Source of the DNA: Phycisphaera mikurensis NBRC 102666
GTDB lineage: Bacteria; Planctomycetota; Phycisphaerae; Phycisphaerales; SM1A02
DNA: 32,957 nt
NCBI GenBank assembly: GCA_945890745.1
Contig: CAMDCW010000009.1
Span: forward strand, 1-32,957
Direction of reading: 5' to 3'
Each line of letters opens with the position of its first letter. Within the stretch, counting starts at the first letter, position 1. Positions 8,957-16,634 of this stretch are shown piece by piece. The position numbers and the translations under genes are program-made. A model generated the notes under the pieces. It made no database searches and was not told the origin of the DNA. It saw only the letters and a program-made list of their open reading frames with translations.

Positions 8957-11244
8957 CGGTTCGGCTCCTGAGTTGGGCGCGCAGTCTTCTCACGACCAGA
9001 TTCACGGGGCAACGGCGGCGCCTCAAGATCCGGTAGTGGAAGTGGGTCAAACGGCGAGTAGTCGTCATCTACAGTTGGCGGAATGTCCTTCTTCAAGTCC
9101 TCTGGCTTAGGCGGCGTCACCCAACCCTTGGAGTACTTAAAGGTGTCAGACAGCGGCACGCCATTGAATGGCTGGCGCTGTGTTGGATCAAGCAAGTCAA
9201 TCGCATCAAGCTCCGTGCGGTACTGGTCCTTGTGATCGGTACGAATGGATTCGCGCAGCGCAATCATGGAAGGCGAATTCTTCTGCGTTCGTAGCGCCTG
9301 ATCCACATAGTAAAGCGCAGTGGATCGATCGCCTTCCTTCCACGCCTCCAGTGCTTGCAACTGGTAATTGCCCGCCAAGTGTGATTCAGAGAATGGCAGC
9401 AAGCCAGCACGTCCACCAACGCGAGCTGCTTCTGATGTTCGAAGCGCCATATCGCCGGCCTTGTAGTCCTGGGCGTCTTCCACCACGGTTGGGGTGATCA
9501 AGAAGATGATCTCTTGCTTCACCATCTGGCTTGAAGCGCCGCTGAATGCACCTGGGATCAGATCGCCCAGACCGGGAATCTGCCGGTTGGTCACCTGTGA
9601 CTGTTCCTTGAAGAGTCCGCCCAGAATGATCGTCTGTCCGCTCTTCACGCGAACATTGGTCCGAAGCTCTTGGGAAATTTCATCGGGAACGGTTGCCTTA
9701 CCGCCACCTGCGGCATCAATGTCCTTAATGCGCGCGGTACTGACCTGCGGTGCAAGTTCAAGCCGCACCATGCCATCCGGCGAAACGAATGGTCGGAAAA
9801 TCAGTTTCACACCGACATCCAAGTACTTCACTTCCTGCGTGGTACTGGTCTGCGTCTGCGTGGTTGAGAGGTAGGCGATGCGCTCACCAATGAGCACCTG
9901 GGCACGCTGCCGGTTCAGCACCGTGACCGTGGGTCGCGCGAGCACCGTGGTGTCCACCACTTGATCAAGCATCTGTAAGAAGATGGCCACATCGTTGGTC
10001 ATGATGCCCACCTTGCCGGTCGGTGGCGGCGCACCCGTGGCTGATGGATACAGTGACGCCTGCGAAGCAGTCGACGGAGTGGACGGCTTCAACAATCCGT
10101 CCTTCACATCATCAAACGCCAAGAGCGGCGAAGTGACGCTGGAGAAATCAATGTTGCCAACCACGGAGATGTCCATACCAAAGGCAGTGTCATCAGTGAG
10201 GTTCACAGTCAGAATGGTTGCCTCAACGCGCACCTGCTTCGGCGGCGTGTCGAGTTCTGCAATCAAGGTCTGGACCTGCGTAATGTTCTCCGGGAAGTCA
10301 TTGACCATGACCTTGGCAGAGAATGCAAAACTATCCGCGCCGCCATTTTCAAGCGTAGGTTGATAGCCAGGCTCCACTTTTCCAAGCGCGACAGCGGAGC
10401 CGCCTTCGGTCAAGATTGGCTTCACGAACGCGATCGCATCGTCGGCGGACAGGAATTGCAACGTAAAGACGCGGGCAACGCGATTGCGCTCGGCATCAAC
10501 TTCGCCTTGGGTCTTGACATAAATGAAGTCGCCTTCGCGGCGCCAGGCCAGACCGTTGACATTCAAGATGGCGTTGAGCGCATCTTCAAGCGGCACGTCA
10601 TACAAGTTCACGGTGACCACACCACGCACTTTGTCGCTGGCCACGATGTTCTGGCGAGCCTTGATGGAAATCAGTTCCAACAGCTTGGAAACATCAATCG
10701 CTTGCGCACTGAGGGAGAATCGACCTTCGCTGGTGACATCCACTTTCGCGTCGGGCCTGCGACTGGCGGGCACAGCAGCGCCAGCGCCCGCAGGTGCGCC
10801 TGGTGTAGACGGTGGCTCCATCGTTGGTGACGGTGGTCGTCCGCCCGGCCCAGTCAGCGGAGTAGAAACCCCGCCCTGCGCTGCGTTGGGACCAGGAACA
10901 CCCCACACGGTTGGTTTGAGTTCTGCAGTGGGGTCAGCGCCTGGATCATCGGTCGGCGCAGGAGCAGGTGCCGATTGCGCTGCGCTTGCGGGTCCAGCGG
11001 TAGCCGCGCCTTTGACGGATATTGAACTCACCGGTGCAGCGGTTGGAGATTTCGTGGGTGCAGTGCTTGGCGCAGTGCTCGGTGTAGCACTGGGCGCCGT
11101 GCTGGGCGCACTTCCAGCTGCTCCGGATGCGGAAGACTGCGCGCGTGCAACAGATGCAACCGCAAGTGTGGTGCCGATTGCAGCACACCACGCCGATCGC
11201 GCGAAGGGAGATACTGGTGAGGTGTTGTCGTTCGGTGTTGCCAT
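8953..11244 (-). CDS. pilQ: Secretin of type IV pilus / type II secretion system
   Basis: 763 residues; ATG at 11244 with GGAG eight bases upstream. An N-terminal secretion signal ends near VARAQ, followed by a long low-complexity Ala/Pro/Ser/Thr linker (about 36-165). Then come an N0/STN domain (about 168-245), an N1-type domain (about 257-335, with VFTLQFLSADDA) and the secretin barrel domain (about 435-588), including VLARPTVTVLNRQRAQVLIG, TNVRVKSGQTIILGGLFKEQ and IPGLGDLIPGAF, ending with IIFLITPTVVED. It forms the outer-membrane channel for the pilus or secreted proteins. Only one N1-like module is evident and no AMIN domain is seen. About 170 further residues follow the barrel, including a possible TPR-like helix pair. 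The gene follows the H-type pseudopilin after a 104-bp gap, the largest in this operon, and overlaps the TPR gene by 4 bp. The symbol could equally be gspD. Confidence 0.93.
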   Translation of the reverse strand: MATPNDNTSPVSPFARSAWCAAIGTTLAVASVARAQSSASGAAGSAPSTAPSATPSTAPSTAPTKSPTAAPVSSISVKGAATAGPASAAQSAPAPAPTDDPGADPTAELKPTVWGVPGPNAAQGGVSTPLTGPGGRPPSPTMEPPSTPGAPAGAGAAVPASRRPDAKVDVTSEGRFSLSAQAIDVSKLLELISIKARQNIVASDKVRGVVTVNLYDVPLEDALNAILNVNGLAWRREGDFIYVKTQGEVDAERNRVARVFTLQFLSADDAIAFVKPILTEGGSAVALGKVEPGYQPTLENGGADSFAFSAKVMVNDFPENITQVQTLIAELDTPPKQVRVEATILTVNLTDDTAFGMDISVVGNIDFSSVTSPLLAFDDVKDGLLKPSTPSTASQASLYPSATGAPPPTGKVGIMTNDVAIFLQMLDQVVDTTVLARPTVTVLNRQRAQVLIGERIAYLSTTQTQTSTTQEVKYLDVGVKLIFRPFVSPDGMVRLELAPQVSTARIKDIDAAGGGKATVPDEISQELRTNVRVKSGQTIILGGLFKEQSQVTNRQIPGLGDLIPGAFSGASSQMVKQEIIFLITPTVVEDAQDYKAGDMALRTSEAARVGGRAGLLPFSESHLAGNYQLQALEAWKEGDRSTALYYVDQALRTQKNSPSMIALRESIRTDHKDQYRTELDAIDLLDPTQRQPFNGVPLSDTFKYSKGWVTPPKPEDLKKDIPPTVDDDYSPFDPLPLPDLEAPPLPRESGREKTARPTQEPNR
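11056..11112. repeat. Degenerate 12-bp repeats in secretin linker
   Basis: About four imperfect 12-bp units of the form GTGCTNGGCGCA (read on the plus strand) encode the Pro/Ser/Thr/Ala linker of the secretin on the minus strand (units such as STAPSA). The array is short and degenerate and looks like slippage expansion in a flexible linker. Confidence 0.6.
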
Positions 11245-11280
11245 AAGTGCGCTCCATCTGGCGAAACATCACGCCGACGC

Positions 11281-11297
11281 CCTGATATGGAATCAGG
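11281..11297. other. Inverted repeat in gap before secretin gene
   Basis: CCTGAT (11281-11286) and ATCAGG (11292-11297) pair perfectly around a 5-base loop in the 104-bp gap between the H-type pseudopilin gene and the secretin gene. No T tract follows on either strand, so it is a weak hairpin or binding site rather than a clear terminator. The gap may also hold an internal promoter for the secretin. Confidence 0.4.
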
Positions 11298-11348
11298 CGC
11301 CTCTTAGGAAGTGATCGGCCTTCATGGGGTCCGAACTCTTGTCGATCA

Positions 11349-11846
11349 TTAAGGTGACTGATAAGTAACGGACAAGTCCCCAGTGAAGGGGTCGAGAACT
11401 ACTTGCGCCCGCTCCGGACCATCCGAAGTGGACACAAAGATGGTCGGGACGGGGTCCATCACTCCACCAAACGGACCAAAGGTGATGTCCCGCGAGCCGC
11501 TCGAAGTGATCAACAGACCCGCGGCCACCTCTGCCCTGCCACTGCCAAACGTGGTGCGTAGTGGACCGTTTGGTCCGGTCAGTGCAGTATCTGGCGCACT
11601 CGTGTGTGCAAGGTGGTAACTGCTCCCATTGGCAGCAATACGAAGCAACACTGGATCAGCAGGCGTGGACAGCGCAACGCTGCGCGCATACCCAAGATCC
11701 GCCTCAAGGAGTCGAACGCCAGCATCCACGCGCTCAAATCGGCTGCCACCAAACATGTCAATGGCCAATCCGGCTATTACGCTCACGATGACCGCCGTGA
11801 TGAGCATCTCAATGAGCGTAAAGGCGCGAAGGCCGCGATTCATCAT
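11349..11846 (-). CDS. GspH/FimT-type minor pseudopilin
   Basis: 165 residues starting at the ATG at 11846, which overlaps the preceding stop as ATGA; GGAGG lies seven bases upstream, and a second ATG is adjacent. The type III signal is RGLRA before FTLIEMLITA, with Glu at +5 and a hydrophobic helix to about residue 30. The residue before the cleavage site is Ala instead of the usual Gly. The sequence after the helix (RLLEADLGYARSVALSTP) is the classic GspH/FimT pattern, followed by a small beta domain ending with VVLDPFTGDLSV. Such proteins sit near the tip of the pseudopilus and prime its assembly. It lies between the K-like gene and the secretin gene. Confidence 0.9.
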   Translation of the reverse strand: MMNRGLRAFTLIEMLITAVIVSVIAGLAIDMFGGSRFERVDAGVRLLEADLGYARSVALSTPADPVLLRIAANGSSYHLAHTSAPDTALTGPNGPLRTTFGSGRAEVAAGLLITSSGSRDITFGPFGGVMDPVPTIFVSTSDGPERAQVVLDPFTGDLSVTYQSP

Positions 11847-13516
11847 CGAGCTGCCTCCGCATTAAATCCATAGGACACGATGCGCGAAGGGAACATGTCT
11901 TCCGGATCGCCACCGCGCGAAGGCGCACGGCCCTCGGTGAATCCAGTCACCAGGTCCAACGCGTGGTCATAGAAGAAACTGGCAGTGTCATAAATCAACA
12001 AGTGGTTGGCCGCTACACGCCCGTACACCTGCGTGCGCCCAAAGAGGCGGATCGGGTTCGTTGGTAGGAACAGCGAACCAACAATGGAAGTGTCGCGGAT
12101 ATCCCAGAGGAAGAAGCTGGAGAGGAACTGCCGCATCGGATACACGCGAACCCGCCACGGCTCCATGTACTGCGGTGAAGTTGGCGCTACCGGATAGCAG
12201 TCATTGGAAGTAAACTGCGCGAACCAATTCTTCTTGTGCGGGTCGCCGTCGATGGCAACGCTATTGCAGATGTACTGCTTTCGCGGACCAACCCAGCAGT
12301 TTCGCACATCCATTGAATACCCGTTATAGATTTCAAAGGTGCTGTTTGGATTGATTTCTACGGACGAATTCTGCCAGTCCAAACCCGTCAATGCCAAGTT
12401 CGGATTGATCACGAACTTCACGTCGCCATTGATGATGATGCGCGAATCGCGCAGAATCCATGAACCGTACACCTCATAGGTGCCGGTATTCAAAGTGACT
12501 GTGGCACCACTGCGCACTTCAAAGTTCTTGGTGAACAACTGCGGAAGGAACACGGCGCGCACTCGGAATGAGTTCAGGCTGTAACTGCCGCCCGTCAAGA
12601 TGTAGTTGTTGGTGTAGTTGGTGTAGGTACCGCCAACTGACGGTGCAGCTGGGGGATTGACCATGCGAATGGAATCCAGTGGGTCCATGCGCTTCGCGGC
12701 AACAGCACTGGCACTTGCGCCTTGCACGATGAGACCAGTAGCCGAGTACGGGTAGTAAATCCATGTGGCCTTCATGGAATCTGCGTCCGACGGCGTTGAA
12801 CCCGCCACCTCTGCCTCAAAGCGACAACCGCCCTGCAGCCAGACGCCGCTTCCGAACCAGGGGAACACGTTGCTCAGGAAGGCCAGGTCGGCCTGCGTGC
12901 CAATATTCACGCGCAGTTTTTGTGCGCTCATCGGCGCATTTGGCCAACGACCAATGAAATTGTTTGAGCCATCCACAATCATGATCTTGTTGGCAAAGAT
13001 CGCGTATTCGCCCTTCACCACACTAGGAATGCTCATGTTCGCTACTGAGTTCCAAGTGGCGCCCCCGCGCGTACTGCTGACGGTGACCTCCACTTCGGTG
13101 GTGGCATCATCGGGGAAAATGTTGCCGCCATTGGCTGGATTGGCACGCTTGACAATGTCCACCAAACGAACGGTGACGGTGCCACCATCAAGCGAATAGT
13201 TGTTGAGCAGCACGCCACCAACATGATTACGACGCCAAATGGTCTCGCTGGAGCGAAGAATGCCTTTGGCAATGGACATTCCAGATGAGGCAAGCGTGCG
13301 TGCATCTGCTGCAAGCTGCGCGTTGGCTGCAATGGAAGAGGACGTTTCCCGACTCGCCACGTACGAAAGCGTCGTGGTGCCAACCACCATCATTGCGAAC
13401 AGCGCCAGCATGAGCGCCGCACCGCGTCCCATGCCCTTCCCAGTGTTGCACTGCGTCTGCACCGACCGATCGCGGCGACGGCGCGGAAGTTGAGGTTGGA
13501 AAGCGTGGTGGCTCAT
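11843..13516 (-). CDS. Oversized GspK/PilX-like tip pseudopilin
   Basis: I place the start at the ATG at 13516 (557 residues), 7 bp after the upstream stop. No good ribosome site precedes it, and an ATG at 13432 with a GGAAGG-like site is an alternative that leaves a very short leader. The N-terminal pattern GRGAALMLALFAMMVV followed by a Ser/Ala-rich helix (ETSSSIAANAQLAADARTLA) matches PilX/GspK proteins, which lack the Glu at +5 found in other pseudopilins. GspK proteins are usually about 300-350 residues. Here a long beta-rich domain follows, rich in Asn, Ser and aromatic residues, ending in SIVGSLFLPTNPIRLFGRTQ and FFYDHALD. That end resembles the DUF7305-type C-terminus of PilX-like proteins in other phyla. 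Likely a tip protein with an added surface or binding domain. Confidence 0.8.
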   Translation of the reverse strand: MSHHAFQPQLPRRRRDRSVQTQCNTGKGMGRGAALMLALFAMMVVGTTTLSYVASRETSSSIAANAQLAADARTLASSGMSIAKGILRSSETIWRRNHVGGVLLNNYSLDGGTVTVRLVDIVKRANPANGGNIFPDDATTEVEVTVSSTRGGATWNSVANMSIPSVVKGEYAIFANKIMIVDGSNNFIGRWPNAPMSAQKLRVNIGTQADLAFLSNVFPWFGSGVWLQGGCRFEAEVAGSTPSDADSMKATWIYYPYSATGLIVQGASASAVAAKRMDPLDSIRMVNPPAAPSVGGTYTNYTNNYILTGGSYSLNSFRVRAVFLPQLFTKNFEVRSGATVTLNTGTYEVYGSWILRDSRIIINGDVKFVINPNLALTGLDWQNSSVEINPNSTFEIYNGYSMDVRNCWVGPRKQYICNSVAIDGDPHKKNWFAQFTSNDCYPVAPTSPQYMEPWRVRVYPMRQFLSSFFLWDIRDTSIVGSLFLPTNPIRLFGRTQVYGRVAANHLLIYDTASFFYDHALDLVTGFTEGRAPSRGGDPEDMFPSRIVSYGFNAEAAR

Positions 13517-13523
13517 GAGGTGC

Positions 13524-14165
13524 TTACTGACAGTCCGAATGCCGCTGCAGCGCGTCGATGATTCCACCAAGTTCAAAGTTCATTCCGCCGTGGTCGTCAT
13601 CAAGTTGAATATCCAATACCAATCGCCGGTCTGCGCATGGATTAAAGGTTGTAAAGCGAAATGTGGCCTCCAAAACACCCTCAAGGACAGTGGTGGTAAC
13701 CAGTGACCCGGACGCAGCAAGCGTTGTTCGCAGCGCTGACCAATCGGTGGCGAAGGGATAGACCGTGCGATTCAGTGTGTTACTGACCCGCTGCATGGTG
13801 ATAACGCGGTTGGTTCGGTCCACGACGTACCAACGCAGTTCGTTCCCGTGGATCGTGTCGTATTCGGTGGCGTTGGTCGGTGAACCGTCAAACGTCTCCG
13901 AAGGAAGCCATAGCGTTGCCACAGTGGTTGACTGGGAAAGAATCATTCGCGCCCGAAATAGGTGGTCCGCAATGCGCGCCTGGCCACGCGCAAGGCGCGC
14001 TACCTCTTGCGCTGCATCATCCTGACCTTGCATCCCCACCGCTACCGCCGACACCGTAGCAGCCACAGAAGCCGCAATAATCGCGGTCACTGTGATAGAC
14101 ACCAAGAGCTCCACCAATGTGAAGCCAATGCGCCGGGTACTGCATCGGGGCTGTTGCCGCATCAT
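13524..14165 (-). CDS. GspJ/PilW-type minor pseudopilin
   Basis: 213 residues; the ATG at 14165 overlaps the upstream stop as ATGA. The prepilin signal is a basic leader then IG before FTLVELLVSITVTAII, with Glu at +5. The length, the Gln/Ala/Arg-rich helix continuation (GQDDAAQEVARLARGQARIA) and the large beta domain with paired Cys near the C-terminus (NPCADRR and HSDCQ) fit the GspJ/PilW class of minor pseudopilins that form the tip complex with I, K and H. A prepilin peptidase is needed for processing and is not encoded in the window. It sits second in the minus-strand operon. Confidence 0.88.
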   Translation of the reverse strand: MMRQQPRCSTRRIGFTLVELLVSITVTAIIAASVAATVSAVAVGMQGQDDAAQEVARLARGQARIADHLFRARMILSQSTTVATLWLPSETFDGSPTNATEYDTIHGNELRWYVVDRTNRVITMQRVSNTLNRTVYPFATDWSALRTTLAASGSLVTTTVLEGVLEATFRFTTFNPCADRRLVLDIQLDDDHGGMNFELGGIIDALQRHSDCQ

Positions 14166-14677
14166 GTTGTTGGATCCATTCCACGGAATCGCACCAGGCG
14201 TGCGAGCGTCAATCCATCGGGCCCGATGACGGCAACCTCAATTCGCTTCCCAGAAACGGTGTAGTTGTTGTACTGGGTAAGCGTGCGATTCTCAGTGATA
14301 ATCGTGGTCACCCGTGAGAGTTCTGAAAATGTGGCCGGCAAGAACTCGCGCGCCGTAGCACCGGGACGCTTCGGCGCTAAGAGCTGGCCAACTGCTTCGG
14401 TGCCAGCCAACGTGTTCATGGTTTCATAAGACTGCTCAAGTACAGAGCTCATCTGTAGTTCAGCGGCCTGCATCGCCAGCACCGAAAGTCGATTCTGCTG
14501 TTCGATCGATGAACCGACTGCCACGGACATCGACGCAGTTGCAGCCACCATCGCCACAATGATGGAGGCGATCAGCGCCTCAATGAGTGTGAACCCGCGC
14601 GGGCGCCGCATGGAGATCTGCCAGCCCGTGTGCTCCGGCTTGGGCGCTGGCGTGGGTTGTGCTGGTTGACTGGTCAT
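14162..14677 (-). CDS. GspI/PilV-type minor pseudopilin
   Basis: 171 residues from the ATG at 14677, with GGAG about ten bases upstream; a longer frame to 14725 lacks such a site. The leader is long and Pro/Gln rich (about 27 residues) and ends RRPRG before FTLIEALIASIIVAMVA, with Glu at +5. The Ala/Ser/Met-rich helix continuing to EQQNRLSVLAMQAAELQMSS is typical of GspI/PilV. This is the first gene of the minus-strand operon and is read away from the major pilin gene. Its stop overlaps the J-type gene by 4 bp. Confidence 0.86.
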   Translation of the reverse strand: MTSQPAQPTPAPKPEHTGWQISMRRPRGFTLIEALIASIIVAMVAATASMSVAVGSSIEQQNRLSVLAMQAAELQMSSVLEQSYETMNTLAGTEAVGQLLAPKRPGATAREFLPATFSELSRVTTIITENRTLTQYNNYTVSGKRIEVAVIGPDGLTLARLVRFRGMDPTT

Positions 14678-14723
14678 CAGTAGGTATCTCCGAAAAGAAC
14701 TTCCAATACAAATCCGGCTCTGC

Positions 14724-14741
14724 AAAGCCCAATCGGGCTTT
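14724..14741. promoter_or_regulatory. 18-bp inverted repeat 1 (candidate operator or leader hairpin)
   Basis: AAAGCCC and GGGCTTT form a perfect 7-bp dyad around AATC, 47 bp before the start of the minus-strand operon. Flanking TCCG (14713-14716) and CGGA (14742-14745) could extend the stem with a bulge. It could be a protein-binding site or a hairpin in the leader of the minus-strand operon; with only three T on each side it is a poor terminator. Confidence 0.5.
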
Positions 14742-14751
14742 CGGACCTTGC

Positions 14752-14769
14752 CATGAAGGAAATTTCATG
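14752..14769. promoter_or_regulatory. 18-bp inverted repeat 2 (candidate operator)
   Basis: CATGAA and TTCATG form a perfect 6-bp dyad spaced by six bases, with a further G-U pair possible. Its centre is 28 bp from that of the first inverted repeat, so it may be part of one regulatory module. Confidence 0.5.
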
Positions 14770-14900
14770 TTTTTCGGGCGCATTGATTGCAGCACCCCCC
14801 CTTTGTTTCCGAGAGTGTTGATGTGACCGATTCAGGCAGAGTTGCTTGAATGCGGATCACTGAAAGATCGATCCAGCTAGCAAACCAAGGAGTTCTCACC

Positions 14901-15281
14901 ATGACGAACAACACCAACAACAAGAAGATGACCACGCTCCGCAAGGGCTTTACGCTTATCGAAATCCTTATCGTTGTAGTGATCATCGGCGTGCTTGCAG
15001 CGCTGGTCGTTCCATCAGTGACGGGAGCTCTTGATGATGCCAACCTGGAAGCCGCTGATGCACGCGGTGGTCAGATCACCACCATGGTGACGCGACTCAA
15101 CCAGTTCCAGCCAGCTGGAGCCAGTATCACCCTCACGGATAACACCGTCTATACGGCTACGACACTCGCACCGCTCGTAACCGCTGGATATTGCTCGGCC
15201 GAAGACCTGGCTAACCAGGTTGACGCCACCAAGGGTTGGTCGTGGAGCGCCACGACTCGCAAGTTCAGCCCTGAGCAGTAA
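14901..15281 (+). CDS. Major type IV prepilin / GspG-like pseudopilin
   Basis: 126 residues; AAGGAG at 14887-14892 stands eight bases before the ATG at 14901. The leader of 16 residues ends LRKG before FTLIEILIVVVIIGVLAALV, the canonical class III signal with Glu21 (+5 of the mature protein). The mature protein is only about 110 residues, short for a pilin or GspG, with a small C-terminal domain containing DNTVYTATTLAPLVTAGYCS. Only one Cys is visible, so no disulfide-bonded D region is expected. It stands first in the plus-strand operon and is followed by a strong terminator, an arrangement typical of an abundant structural subunit. Confidence 0.9.
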   Translation: MTNNTNNKKMTTLRKGFTLIEILIVVVIIGVLAALVVPSVTGALDDANLEAADARGGQITTMVTRLNQFQPAGASITLTDNTVYTATTLAPLVTAGYCSAEDLANQVDATKGWSWSATTRKFSPEQ

Positions 15282-15312
15282 TCGGACACTGAAGCGCCGA
15301 TTGTAAGAAATC

Positions 15313-15346
15313 AAGAGGCGTCGGCAGAAGTGCCGGCGCCTCTTTT
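15313..15346 (+). terminator. Rho-independent terminator after pilin gene
   Basis: A 13-bp stem (15313-15325 with 15332-15344, one G-U pair) closes a 6-base loop and runs into TTTT. It lies 31 bp after the pilin stop and before pilM on the same strand. It should end most pilin transcripts while allowing some readthrough into pilM, giving high pilin and low machinery levels. Confidence 0.88.
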
Positions 15347-15377
15347 CCGATACGAACCAGTAACAGGAGGCACCACG

Positions 15378-16634
15378 ATGTTTGGACTACCAATGTTTAA
15401 CAAGGGTCGCGGCGGCTGGATGCAACGGAATCGATCCGCTGCACCGATCGCAGCTGACTTCGGTCGATCCAGCATGCGCCTCTTGCAACTTGCATCCGCA
15501 GGTACTGAGTACAAGTGCACCGCGGCCGCTGAGATCGCCGGCTCAATCTTTGAGGGCAATGGGCTTCGCTTGGATTCAGCCGCGATGACGCAGCGAATCC
15601 ATGAAACCATTGTTGGACTCGGATTCTCTGGCCAGCGCGTCACCGCCACCCTCCCCGCCGAATTGTTTCAAACCGACATTGCGCGCCTTCCCGCCATGAC
15701 CGACCAGGAATTGATGGAAAGCGTTCGATTTGAAGCGATTGATCGATTTGGCATTGACGGAGACAGCTCCGTCATTGGCCATATCCGCCTTGGCGGCACC
15801 GCTGGCGGAAGCAATGAAGTTCTGATGATGGCCATTCCGCGGCACACCGTCAATGCGGCTTCGGCGGTGGTGTCTACAAATGACACCTCCGCGTTTCGCA
15901 TTGAACACGCTGCTCTTGCTGCGCTACGGACTATCACTCGCCAGCGCACCAGTGAGTGTGCTGATCCCGCTGAGTCACGCGACTTTGCGATGCTGCACCT
16001 TGAAGATCGTATTGCCACGCTGGTCTTGCTTCGCGACGGAGCACTTTCGTTTATGCGTGCAATTCGCGGTGACTGGGCTCCAGTCGGCATGACCATTCAT
16101 CGCCGTACTCATACCGGTCGCACGCTGCATGGCAATGACACTGGCACTATCAGCATGGGTTCCGACGGAGCCGATGACCAAGGAACCGCCTGGCGTTGGT
16201 GCGCGCTTGCTGAGGAAACCCTGCGCTGCCTGCGCCATGTCGAGCACAGTTCCGGCGGTTGGTATCCAAAGGAAATTGTTCTCACCGGACCTGCTGCAAC
16301 CGATCCACAAGCGGCCGCAACCATTGAGAGCGTCTGCGGAGTTCGCTCTTCGCTGGCGATGCCGATTCGCATGATTCGTGATCCGGAAGCGTGCGTTCAT
16401 GGCAACGCCTGGGTCGCTGCGATCGGTGCCGCATGCAGTGAATTGCCTGCCCTACTGCGCAACGTGCGTGCTCCCGCTGAGGTTGTCACCCAGCGCAGCA
16501 ACCGTACCGCATTCGGTGGTCGCTCGACCCCACGGACCAGCGCGAGCTCCATCATCACTCTTGAGCCCGAGCCAAAGTCGCTGACCCGACATGAATCTTC
16601 CACCCGCACTACTGCTGCAGGAGCTGCCGCGTGA
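15378..16634 (+). CDS. pilM: PilM, actin-like inner-membrane assembly protein
   Basis: 418 residues from the ATG at 15378, with AGGAGG at 15365-15370; a longer frame lies within the terminator hairpin and is not used. It begins with a short basic segment, then IAADFGRSSMRLLQLA, the actin-like phosphate-1 motif of PilM, followed by VTATLPAELFQTDIARLPAM and the conserved ELMESVRFEAIDRFGID, as in PilM/GspL cytoplasmic domains. The C-terminal part has LHLEDRIATLVLLRDGALSF, the second ATPase subdomain. PilM binds the N-terminus of PilN on the cytoplasmic face. In type II systems PilM and PilN are fused as GspL; here they are separate, as in pili. The last 60 residues are Arg/Ser/Thr rich and probably disordered. 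The stop overlaps the pilN start (GTGA). Confidence 0.9.
   Translation: MFGLPMFNKGRGGWMQRNRSAAPIAADFGRSSMRLLQLASAGTEYKCTAAAEIAGSIFEGNGLRLDSAAMTQRIHETIVGLGFSGQRVTATLPAELFQTDIARLPAMTDQELMESVRFEAIDRFGIDGDSSVIGHIRLGGTAGGSNEVLMMAIPRHTVNAASAVVSTNDTSAFRIEHAALAALRTITRQRTSECADPAESRDFAMLHLEDRIATLVLLRDGALSFMRAIRGDWAPVGMTIHRRTHTGRTLHGNDTGTISMGSDGADDQGTAWRWCALAEETLRCLRHVEHSSGGWYPKEIVLTGPAATDPQAAATIESVCGVRSSLAMPIRMIRDPEACVHGNAWVAAIGAACSELPALLRNVRAPAEVVTQRSNRTAFGGRSTPRTSASSIITLEPEPKSLTRHESSTRTTAAGAAA

Larger units (their letters stand above)
14678..14900. promoter_or_regulatory. Divergent regulatory region between the two pilus operons
   Basis: These 223 bp separate the two divergent arms of the pilus/secretion locus and must contain both promoters. 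I could not identify convincing -35/-10 pairs or a sigma-54 site. The region holds two 18-bp inverted repeats (entries below) and a run of seven C at 14795-14801. Confidence 0.6.

Noticed and set aside
10523-11314. 263-residue plus-strand frame opposite the secretin linker
   Set aside because: Its Gly/Ala/Val repeats are the mirror of the Pro/Ser/Thr/Ala linker in the secretin; no ribosome site or recognisable domain.
14783-14811. Possible promoter TTGATT before the pilin gene
   Set aside because: The sequence at the expected -10 distance is TTTCCG, so no usable promoter is supported.
14833-14850. Possible sigma-54 site GGCAGAGTTGC upstream of the pilin
   Set aside because: The GG and GC elements are seven bases apart instead of the required ten.
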